Assembly: GCF_001766415.1 (NCBI RefSeq)
Contig: NZ_MKXO01000004.1
Coordinates: 124,001-188,000 of the forward strand
Length of the DNA: 64,000 bases
From: Exiguobacterium aurantiacum
GTDB taxonomy: Bacteria; Bacillota; Bacilli; Exiguobacteriales; Exiguobacteriaceae
Reading direction: 5' to 3'
Under the pieces are notes generated by a model. The model saw only the letters and a list, made by a program, of their open reading frames with translations, ran no database searches and was not told where the DNA came from. This document shows, piece by piece, positions 29,902 to 36,721 of this stretch (position 1 is the stretch's first letter; each line of letters opens with the position of its first letter). Position numbers and translations under genes: made by a program.

Positions 29902-30083
29902 ATAAAATTAATAGTAGTAGAGGTAGCCTAACCTTCAAAACTCAGCGCGAAATTAACGTAGATCAAGAAAAAAAGATGGAAGAATTTGATGAGAAGCTAT
30001 CTAAATTGCGTGATTTGAATATAAGGTTTCATGAAATATCAATCGTTGAAATACCTACTTATGATGAAGCAAGAGTAAATTAA
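29880..30083 (+). CDS. Small protein encoded in overlap with the GAF-like membrane protein
   Basis: 67 residues, starting at ATG 29880 inside the end of the upstream gene, preceded by AAAGAAAGGGG. It is highly charged, with an N-terminal segment followed by a helical stretch of alternating charge (DQEKKMEEFDEKLSKLRDL), and no membrane segment. The overlap implies translational coupling and a likely stoichiometric or functional partnership. No family recognised. Confidence 0.65.
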   Translation: MWKEAALDKINSSRGSLTFKTQREINVDQEKKMEEFDEKLSKLRDLNIRFHEISIVEIPTYDEARVN

Positions 30084-30191
30084 TAGTTTACTCAGGCTGT
30101 TGACGAACCAAATCGCCCAACACGATTTGAACTGCTCCCTGTTAAGTAGACAGGGTAAATAATGAAAACCAGCCTAGGCGGCTTGAGACCT

Positions 30192-30640
30192 TTATTCGAC
30201 AGGGTTCAAGCCGTTTATTCGTTTCTGTAAACGCTCGTGATTGTAGAACGATATGTATTTCTCGATGACCGTCGTAAGTTCGTTATAGGCCTGAAACTCA
30301 GGCAAGTAGTACATCTCCACTTTCAAGATGCCCCAAAAACTCTTGATTGTGGCGTTATCGATACAACGTCCGACCCGCGTCTTACAACATGTGTTTGAAC
30401 CCCTCTCGAGGTATATTGAGACTATCGGTCGCTATGGACATCGGACTCGCTCCTGTACGGAGCCCCGCGATGGCTGGCATTATCGTCTGGAAGAAAAGGG
30501 CGTTGTTGTTGGACTTCCCGACACGATAGGCGACGATCGAGCCATCATATAGGTCGATAATCGCGCACAGATATGCCGTCCTCCTCGTACAATTCTTTAA
30601 TGGCGATATATCTTTTCTGTAGCCGTATCTGGCTAATCAC
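30192..30640 (-). pseudogene. IS3-family transposase OrfB, deleted remnant
   Basis: On the minus strand, IAIKELYEEDG is joined near 30576 directly to AYLCAIIDLYDGSIVAYRVG, so the region between the N-terminal helix-turn-helix and the integrase core (roughly 300 bases) is gone. A frameshift near 30380 precedes the C-terminal block GRCIDNATIKSFWGILKVE..ISFYNHERLQKRINGLNPVE, the classic end of IS3-family integrases containing the catalytic Glu region. Confidence 0.82.
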
Positions 30641-30649
30641 GACCTCCTC

Positions 30650-30943
30650 TAACTTTTTTAGGAACAGGTTGTCCGCACGAAGAATTTCGTTCTCAAGCTC
30701 CATTTGCCGGATACGACGTTTCAGCTTCTCTTCTTCACTTAGTTCGCCCTCTGTCGTACGCCCACGGCGGTCTAGGAGCGCCTCTTCACCGTTCGTGTGA
30801 TACTACTTCCTGATTTAGCCATAGACCTAGGCATAGGACACCTGAAATTTTTCCGCGGTCTGCTGGTAGTTGCGTCCATTCTCCAAACAATATTTCACAA
30901 TCTCGAAGCGTTCTTCGGATGTGTTTTTTCTCCCTTTTGTCAT
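30650..30943 (-). pseudogene. IS3-family transposase OrfA, stop-interrupted
   Basis: Begins MTKGRKNTSEERFEIVKYC with a helix-turn-helix (NYQQTAEKFQVSYA), is interrupted by three in-frame stops around 30800-30835 where VYGWIRK-type sequence is expected, then resumes as GEEALLDRRGRTTEGELSEE and a leucine-zipper-like helix. Confidence 0.8.
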
Positions 30944-31025
30944 AGCTCGGTTCATCCCTTTTCTCGAATCTGTTAACTCGCTATGACTGACTAGTATAAT
31001 TCTTAACCCATCTTCGAAGAACAAA

Positions 31026-31136
31026 TCAATTACTAATGTGATGTTTGGAGAGTTTTTCCGTCGCAGTGAGACCGTCCAGATAGTCACGGACGGTCGCGAT
31101 TTTCTGTTCCTTCTTGTAGGGTTTCCATGTATTCAT
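31026..31136 (-). pseudogene. N-terminal fragment of another transposase OrfA
   Basis: Reads MNTWKPYKKEQKIATVRDYL.., with a short helix-turn-helix-like start (GLTATEKLSKHHIS) that ends at a stop after 36 codons. The pattern fits the N-terminus of an IS-encoded OrfA, but the family is uncertain. Confidence 0.4.
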
Positions 31137-31153
31137 TCCTTTGATGAATTATA

Positions 31154-31360
31154 AAATTAAGTGCAACACCCTAAAGTGGCGCGTCCAAGACAGTGATGAC
31201 GGACCGGGGCAAGGGACTCAGCTGTCACGAATTCATCCGACCATCGCTCGGCATGCCGCTCTATTTCCACGACTTCTACTCGTCGTGTTACGAGGAAGCA
31301 ACGAGAATATCAACAGTCTCCTACACAAGGTCTTCTCCAAAAAAGTGTTGCGCTTAATTT
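31154..31360 (+). mobile_element. 207-bp miniature IS30-family derivative with both ends
   Basis: Bounded by AAATTAAGTGCAACAC (31154-31169) and GTGTTGCGCTTAATTT (31345-31360), which are inverted repeats with one mismatch. Between them, about 58 codons resemble the C-terminal catalytic part of an IS30-family transposase: KTVMTDRGKGLSCHEF (Asp region) and, after a frameshift, RGSNENINSLLHKVF (Glu region). Everything upstream in the transposase is deleted while both ends are kept, giving a MITE-like structure. Confidence 0.75.
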
Positions 31361-31410
31361 GACAAACCGTTGTTTTATAAAAAAGTCATTTAGATGTAGT
31401 TCGAAGAACA

Positions 31411-31602
31411 TCACCACAAGTTAAACAAATCCGCAACAATCGCATCACTTCCATCTTGGAACATGAACAGTCCGAGTGCGATCAACAGACCTCCGATCAC
31501 GAGAGTGCTGAACCGCATGAGTCCGTTCGTGTTCTTTTTGAATAGGCTGCGAATCACGAGCCATCCACCGATCAACAGCATCAAGAAATACCAAAATCCC
31601 AT
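31411..31602 (-). CDS. Small two-helix membrane protein
   Basis: 63 residues with two hydrophobic segments (GFWYFLMLLIGGWLVI and FSTLVIGGLLIALGLFMF) joined by a basic loop, ending in an acidic tail. The start at 31602 lies seven bases after GGAGG; an ATG at 31608 is too close to it. Composition is host-like, marking the return to core genome. Function unknown. Confidence 0.7.
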   Translation of the reverse strand: MGFWYFLMLLIGGWLVIRSLFKKNTNGLMRFSTLVIGGLLIALGLFMFQDGSDAIVADLFNLW

Positions 31603-31740
31603 AGCCATTCCTCCTCCGAATGTAGTTGGCTTTAGTTTACATATATTTTCCAATGCATACTGTAGGGCGCGCGACTGATTTAACCTCAGTCCAAGACGGG
31701 TACATAACTTCTATGTGCAAAATTAAGGGGAGTGACCAAT

Positions 31741-33153
31741 ATGCGGAAAACGATCGTCATCGCGGGTGCGAGCGGCTATATCGGCTCGAACGTGATGGAC
31801 CATTTAAAAGAAGAATACGACATCATCGCTTTGTCGCGCTCGACGAAGAACAAAGAAGACGAGGCCCATATCACGTGGCGGTCGTGCGATTTGTTTTCGT
31901 ATGAACAGACGCGCGAGGCGTGCGAAGGGGCGGACTACGCCATGTTCCTCGTCCACTCGATGATCCCGGACGGCGGGCTGACGCAGGCGACGTTCGAAGA
32001 CATGGACGCGCTCATCGCTGATAACTTCGCCCGGGCAGTGAGCGCGAACGACATCGAACAAATCGTCTATTTGAGCGGAATCATTCCGAAAGAGTCGAAG
32101 ACGTTGTCACGTCACTTGAAGAGCCGGCTCGAGGTCGAACGGATTCTCGGTGGACAAGGGGTGCCGGTGACGACGATTCGGGCTGGACTCATCATCGGTC
32201 CGGAAGGCTCGTCGTTTCCGATTCTCGCGAAACTCGTCAAACGACTCCCGGTCATGATCCTCCCGAACTGGACGAAGACGGAGACACATCCAATTGATTT
32301 GCGAGAAGCGGTCCAAGCGCTCATCTCGGTCGTCGGGGCCGAGTCGCTGTACGACCATCATATCGACATCGGTGGTCCGGAAGTGATGACGTATCGGAAG
32401 ATGATCGAAGATACGGCTGACGTCATGGGCAAGCGTCGCGTCATGATCGACTTCCCGTTCCCGACGATCAAGCTGTCACGGCTTTGGGTCATGGCTGTCA
32501 CCGGTGAACCGAAAGACACCGTCTATCCGCTCGTCGAGAGCATGGATCACGCCATGGTCGCCAAAGACACGGACGGCGTCAAGCAAGGTGAGATCCCGTT
32601 CAAAGAAGCGGTCGAGCACGCGCTCGAGGAAGAAGAGAAACAGATGTCGGGCGGCGGCAAGAAGAAAAAAGCGCCGCAACAGTATACGGTCCGCTCGATT
32701 CAACGTTTCGGTCTGCCAGACGATAAATCAGCGGCTTGGATGGCCGACGAATATTTCGAATGGCTCGGGCGGGTCGCGTATCCGCTCATCCAGACGACGA
32801 AAGAACAGGATGATTGGGAGATTGCGCTCCTCCGTCCATCACTCGTCGCACTCCATCTGTCGCTTGAAGATGCGGCGACAGACGACATGGCATCATTCGA
32901 GATCGACGGAGGACTGTTCGCAAAGTTGACCGAGGACGATAAGACCGGCCGCCTTGAGTTCAGGCGACTCCCTGACTCGGACGAGGGGCTTATCGCCATC
33001 CACGAGTTCGTACCGGCCATGCCGTGGTGGTTCTATACGAAGACGCAGGCGAAAGCCCATCTCGTCGTCATGTGGCTATTCGGCCGCCACGTCCGCTTGC
33101 TCGGGGAAGAGTCGGACGAGGGTGACCAAGTCGTCGAAGCACCGACCAATTAA
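31741..33153 (+). CDS. NAD(P)-binding epimerase-like protein with C-terminal DUF2867 domain
   Basis: 470 residues. The N-terminal atypical short-chain dehydrogenase fold has the dinucleotide motif IAGASGYIGSNVMDHL (residues 6-21). The conserved YLSGIIPKESKTLSRHLKSR segment follows. From about residue 320 a DUF2867-type domain is present (DDWEIALLRPS, and EFVPAMPWWFYTKTQAKAH near the end). Such fused proteins are common in Bacillales, but the substrate is unknown. The start follows AAGGGG by ten bases; a GTG nine bases upstream is less likely. Followed by a terminator. Confidence 0.87.
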   Translation: MRKTIVIAGASGYIGSNVMDHLKEEYDIIALSRSTKNKEDEAHITWRSCDLFSYEQTREACEGADYAMFLVHSMIPDGGLTQATFEDMDALIADNFARAVSANDIEQIVYLSGIIPKESKTLSRHLKSRLEVERILGGQGVPVTTIRAGLIIGPEGSSFPILAKLVKRLPVMILPNWTKTETHPIDLREAVQALISVVGAESLYDHHIDIGGPEVMTYRKMIEDTADVMGKRRVMIDFPFPTIKLSRLWVMAVTGEPKDTVYPLVESMDHAMVAKDTDGVKQGEIPFKEAVEHALEEEEKQMSGGGKKKKAPQQYTVRSIQRFGLPDDKSAAWMADEYFEWLGRVAYPLIQTTKEQDDWEIALLRPSLVALHLSLEDAATDDMASFEIDGGLFAKLTEDDKTGRLEFRRLPDSDEGLIAIHEFVPAMPWWFYTKTQAKAHLVVMWLFGRHVRLLGEESDEGDQVVEAPTN

Positions 33154-33155
33154 CA

Positions 33156-33190
33156 AAGACGTGTCCATCGCGTGATGGATACGTCTTTTT
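33156..33190 (+). terminator. Rho-independent terminator
   Basis: Stem AAAGACGTGTCCATC / GATGGATACGTCTTT with a short loop and trailing T. Confidence 0.9.
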
Positions 33191-33203
33191 GGTTTGTCGA
33201 TTA

Positions 33204-33231
33204 TGTAAACGTTTCTTCTGTGACGTTTACA
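33204..33231. promoter_or_regulatory. Perfect 9-bp inverted repeat upstream of the SulP gene
   Basis: TGTAAACGT and ACGTTTACA are separated by ten bases. The symmetry and position, 62 bases before the start codon, suggest an operator. Each arm contains a half of a CcpA-like cre core but neither is a full cre. The regulator is unknown. Confidence 0.5.
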
Positions 33232-33292
33232 AGAAGCGGTGACAGGCGTACACTGAACTTGTTTTCGAACGAATGGAAAGAAGGAATGCAAG

Positions 33293-34849
33293 ATGGATAA
33301 TTTAATGAGTAAGCGCGAGGCGTGGCAAAAAGACATCTCGGCCGGGATCACCGTCGGGGTCGTCGCCGTTCCGCTCGCGATGGCGTTCGCGATCGCCTCC
33401 GGTGTCGGACCGGTGTATGGACTCTATACCGCCATCATCGCCGGCATCCTCGTCAGCCTGTTCGGGGGCTCGACGTTCCAAATCGCCGGACCGACCGGCG
33501 CCTTCATCCCGATCGTCTCGGGAGTCATGCTGGCGCATGGCTACGAAGGGTTGCTCGTGACGACATTTCTCGCCGGGATTTTGCTGTTCCTCATGAGCGT
33601 GCTCCGCGTCGGCCGGCTCATCCGCTTCATGCCGCGTGCCGTCACAATCGGCTTCACGGCCGGGATCGCCGTCGTCATCTTCGTCGACCAGCTCGATGAA
33701 CTGTTCGGCATCACGTTCGCGAAGGCGCCGCACTTCCATGAGAACGTCCTACAGCTCGTCACGTCACTTCCGGAGGCGAGTCTCTGGCCGATCGGCATCG
33801 CCGCCATCGGCTTCTTGACGCTCTGGCTCGTCCCGAAACTGCCCGTAAAGTTACCGCTCCTCTTGATGGCGATGCTCGTGCCGACGTTTATCAGCCTCGT
33901 CATACCAGGCGAAGTCGCGACGATCGGTAGCGCCTACGGTGGCATCCCGAGCGGACTGCCTGACTTCAACTGGCTCACAATCGACCTCGACTTGATCGCG
34001 ACGCTGCTCCCATCGGCGTTCGCCATCGCCTTCCTCGGGGCGCTCGAGTCGCTGTTGTCAGGTGCGGTCGCGGACGGCATGGCCGGCACGAAGATGAACC
34101 CGGACAAAGAACTGTTCGGGCAAGGGCTCGCCAACGTCGTCGTCCCGTTCTTCGGCGGCATCCCGGCGACGGGTGCGATCGCCCGGACGGCGACGAACAT
34201 TCAAGCCGGAGCCGTCAGCCGCCGCTCCGGTGTCATCCACGGGTTGACGGTGCTTCTCGCCGTACTCGTCTTGGCACCACTCGCGAGCTACGTCCCGCTC
34301 GCCGCACTCGCGCCGATCTTGATGCGCGTCGCTTGGAACATGTCGGAGCGGCACCACGTCTTCGAGATGCTCAAACATCGCTCCGCCGAGTCACTCGTCT
34401 TGCTCGTCACGCTCGGCCTGACCGTCTTCGTCGACCTCGTCGTCGCCGTCGAGGTCGGGGTCATCTGTGCGCTCGCCTTGTTCGCGAAACGGATGGCTGA
34501 TACAATCGACGTCCGCGAACAGACGGAACGTTACGTGACGCGCGACGGCCAAGTCGTCTTCAGCGTCGAAGGGCCGCTCTTCTTTGGGGCGATCGAGATG
34601 TTCGAGCACGTCCTGCAACAGATTCATAACGAGCCCGACGTGTTCATCTTCAACTTCCATCGCTGTCCGGTCATCGATGTGACGGCGGTCGAAGAGGTCC
34701 GCCGGGTCGTCCGGGAACTGAAAGCGGCGGAGCGCCGTGTCGTTTTCGCCCACTTATCGGAACCCGTGCGGCAGACGCTCGATCACTATGGCGTCCTTGA
34801 CGGGATTGCGACGTTCGAGACGACGCAAGACGCGATTGACGCGTCTTAA
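33293..34849 (+). CDS. SulP family anion transporter with STAS domain
   Basis: 518 residues. A membrane domain of about 10-14 segments occupies residues 15-395 with the SulP hallmarks [22 protein letters not shown] near the N-terminus and [16 protein letters not shown] in the middle. A cytosolic STAS domain follows (about 420-515, [19 protein letters not shown]). Bacterial SulP members carry sulfate, bicarbonate or dicarboxylates; the substrate is not evident. A dyad operator lies upstream. Its stop overlaps tail-to-tail with the YolD-like gene. Confidence 0.92.
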   Translation: MDNLMSKREAWQKDISAGITVGVVAVPLAMAFAIASGVGPVYGLYTAIIAGILVSLFGGSTFQIAGPTGAFIPIVSGVMLAHGYEGLLVTTFLAGILLFLMSVLRVGRLIRFMPRAVTIGFTAGIAVVIFVDQLDELFGITFAKAPHFHENVLQLVTSLPEASLWPIGIAAIGFLTLWLVPKLPVKLPLLLMAMLVPTFISLVIPGEVATIGSAYGGIPSGLPDFNWLTIDLDLIATLLPSAFAIAFLGALESLLSGAVADGMAGTKMNPDKELFGQGLANVVVPFFGGIPATGAIARTATNIQAGAVSRRSGVIHGLTVLLAVLVLAPLASYVPLAALAPILMRVAWNMSERHHVFEMLKHRSAESLVLLVTLGLTVFVDLVVAVEVGVICALALFAKRMADTIDVREQTERYVTRDGQVVFSVEGPLFFGAIEMFEHVLQQIHNEPDVFIFNFHRCPVIDVTAVEEVRRVVRELKAAERRVVFAHLSEPVRQTLDHYGVLDGIATFETTQDAIDAS

Positions 34850-35175
34850 CGGACCGACAGGATGTGGCTGAACGGGATGCGGCGCACGTCCGTGTCGAAC
34901 AGTTCGACTTCGCGTTCGGCGTAATAGATGGCATGGACGTAGCCACGCACGGAGCGGGCGAGACCATCCTCGAACAACGTCAGTTCGACTTGGTCGCCTT
35001 CCCGGATGGCCCGTTCGAGCTCGGTCTGCCACAGATAAAGGAGTTGCTCGTCGATGTCGGGCAGCTCGATCTTTTGGACGTGGGCGTAATATTTTTTGAG
35101 CAGCGCCACGTGTTCGGGCATGAGAAACGGGATCCACTTCAATTCACCGCGGTCTTTGTAGCGGGTTTGACTCAT
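34846..35175 (-). CDS. YolD-like family protein
   Basis: 109 residues with the family opening [19 protein letters not shown]. YolD-like proteins are small, of unknown function, and typically encoded next to Y-family polymerases, where they are proposed UmuD-like partners. It overlaps the polymerase gene by four bases (ATGA), so the two are co-translated and under the same LexA box. Its stop overlaps the SulP stop by four bases. Confidence 0.88.
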   Translation of the reverse strand: MSQTRYKDRGELKWIPFLMPEHVALLKKYYAHVQKIELPDIDEQLLYLWQTELERAIREGDQVELTLFEDGLARSVRGYVHAIYYAEREVELFDTDVRRIPFSHILSVR

Positions 35176-36467
35176 GACGGTTCACCTCCTTGTTTATGTC
35201 CGCCGATCAGGCGTTGCCGCGTGCGGAGCGGACTGTCTTTCAGTAGACTCGAGGCCGGACGGATCGTGCCGCGGCCGAAGCGGACGTTCAATTGATCGAC
35301 GAGGTCTAAAAAGTCGAACCGACGGGCCCGGGCCCACTCGTCCTCGAACAACGACAGCTGGATGTGGTCGCTCCGGGGCTCGAGCTTGCCGAGGGCGACC
35401 GAGACGTAACGGACCGCCTCCGTCTCGTCCCACGCCTCAAGAAACAGTTGGAACAGGACCGGCAAAAACTCACGCTCGTCCGCTGTGAAGCGAGCGAGCT
35501 TTTTTTGTTTGCTGAAGCCGCGCTGCTCGCTCGTCCGAGTGTAGCGGACACCGAGATGGATGCTGCCGCCGACGAGTCCCGACTGCCGCGTCCGCATCCC
35601 GACCTCGACGGCGATCGCCTGCAAGACGAGTCGGATCGAGCTTTCCGTCGTATAGTCTTTCATGAGCGTGATGCCGTGGCCAATCGTCCGGGGCCGTTGG
35701 CGTTTCGCCCCGAACAGCGAACTCGCCGGCAGGACCGTCGGAGACTCGTCGATGCCCCAGGCGTGGTGCCACAGCTCGGCGCCGATGACACCGAACTTAT
35801 CGTGCAACACGTCGAGCGGATAACGGGCCAGGTCGCCGATTGTGTCGATGCCGAGCCGATGGAGATGGACCGCCATCTTCGCCCCGACGCCCCACATCTT
35901 CTCGATCGGCGCCGGATGGATCAATCGTTCGACGTCGTGGAGGGCACAACTGGCGACACCGGTCGTTTTGCCATGCAAGTCGAGGACGAGTTTGGCGAGG
36001 ACGTTGTTCGATCCGATCCCGATCGTGACCGGGACGCCGGTGTAGCGGAAGACGGTCGAGCGGATGAGCCGGGCAAGCCGCTCATCGCTCCCGAACAGCC
36101 GCTCCGTCCCCGTCAAGTCGACGAGCGTCTCATCAATCGAGTAGACGCGGATCGCCTCCGGGGGCGCGAACTGGTGCAGGATGTGGACGATTTGCACCGA
36201 TACGTTCAAGTAGTGGCTCATCCGGGCCTCGGCGTAAATGACGTGCCGCCGCTCACGCCACGGCAGCCGGTCGATGTGAAACCGCCTTGACCCGGTCTTG
36301 ATGCCGAGCCGTTTCAGCGGCGGGGTCGCGGCGAGGACGAGGGCGCCGCTGTCCTGTAAGTTCGATAAGACGACGAGCTTCGTCTTGTACGGGTTCAAGT
36401 TACGGGCCGCGCACTCGCAGCTGGCATAAAATGAGACGCTGTCGACACAGAAGATCCGCCGGCGCAT
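35172..36467 (-). CDS. Y-family DNA polymerase (UvrX/UmuC-like)
   Basis: 431 residues. Catalytic motifs: [13 protein letters not shown] near the N-terminus (first Asp), [13 protein letters not shown] (Asp-Glu pair), then the thumb helix-hairpin-helix ([26 protein letters not shown]) and a little-finger domain. It matches Bacillus UvrX/YqjW rather than DinB in length and in the [18 protein letters not shown] segment. It is an error-prone translesion polymerase. AAAGGAGATGGG precedes the ATG. A LexA box lies at 36487-36500, so it is SOS-induced. Confidence 0.93.
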   Translation of the reverse strand: MRRRIFCVDSVSFYASCECAARNLNPYKTKLVVLSNLQDSGALVLAATPPLKRLGIKTGSRRFHIDRLPWRERRHVIYAEARMSHYLNVSVQIVHILHQFAPPEAIRVYSIDETLVDLTGTERLFGSDERLARLIRSTVFRYTGVPVTIGIGSNNVLAKLVLDLHGKTTGVASCALHDVERLIHPAPIEKMWGVGAKMAVHLHRLGIDTIGDLARYPLDVLHDKFGVIGAELWHHAWGIDESPTVLPASSLFGAKRQRPRTIGHGITLMKDYTTESSIRLVLQAIAVEVGMRTRQSGLVGGSIHLGVRYTRTSEQRGFSKQKKLARFTADEREFLPVLFQLFLEAWDETEAVRYVSVALGKLEPRSDHIQLSLFEDEWARARRFDFLDLVDQLNVRFGRGTIRPASSLLKDSPLRTRQRLIGGHKQGGEPS

Positions 36468-36486
36468 GATCCCATCTCCTTTTTTA

Positions 36487-36500
36487 CGAACAAATGTTCT
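36487..36500. promoter_or_regulatory. LexA (SOS) box
   Basis: CGAACAAATGTTCT fits the Bacillus consensus CGAACRNRYGTTCG with one end mismatch. It sits about 20 bases before the Y-family polymerase start, just downstream of a plausible minus-strand promoter (TTGAGA, 16 bases, TACGAT). Confidence 0.85.
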
Positions 36501-36721
36501 GTTTTTCTTATCGTATCACGGTCTCAAACCGTCTCAAATAGAAAAATGAAAATAAACTTGTAAATATATTTTGAAATTTACCCAATTTTTATAGGAATTT
36601 CACAATTTAAAAACCATCTTTTAGGAAGTTTTCGTAAAAAAGTCTCCGAAATGAGCAAAATTTCGCTATAATAGACGGGTATGGATTTGACAATGACTGT
36701 GAACTAAATGGAGGCTACAAC
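36501..36721. other. Divergent intergenic region before secA2
   Basis: 220 AT-rich bases between the polymerase and secA2. It holds the SOS promoter on the minus strand and a TATAAT at 36667-36672 that is the likely -10 for secA2. No other element recognised. Confidence 0.55.

Larger units (their letters stand above)
24097..30127. other. AT-rich accessory island next to ssrA
   Basis: Base composition drops abruptly right after the ssrA terminator to roughly 30 percent GC, and codon use becomes AT-ended, unlike the GC-richer neighbours. The island carries five orphan-like genes and a long gene-poor stretch, and ends in IS remnants. No integrase, excisionase or repeat of the ssrA 3' end was found, so horizontal origin is inferred from composition, position and content only. 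Confidence 0.75.
30128..30943 (-). mobile_element. Decayed IS3-family insertion sequence
   Basis: The right end shows the terminal sequence TGAACTGCTCCCTG, including a short CCCTG..CAGGG hairpin, at 30128-30155. Inside, fragments of OrfA and of the OrfB integrase are readable on the minus strand with stops, frameshifts and a large internal deletion. The left inverted repeat could not be found, so the element is truncated or rearranged. It is not capable of transposition by itself. Confidence 0.8.

Noticed and set aside
30328-30552. Two overlapping short plus-strand frames in the IS3 remnant
   Set aside because: The minus strand reads as fragments of IS3 OrfB here; the plus frames have no start signals or family resemblance.
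24097-31410. CRISPR array or prophage in the AT-rich island
   Set aside because: No regularly spaced repeats were seen and no phage structural, lysis or integrase gene is present.
35364-36290. 308-codon plus-strand frame antisense to the Y-family polymerase
   Set aside because: The polymerase motifs on the minus strand are clear; this frame is the complementary-frame artefact.
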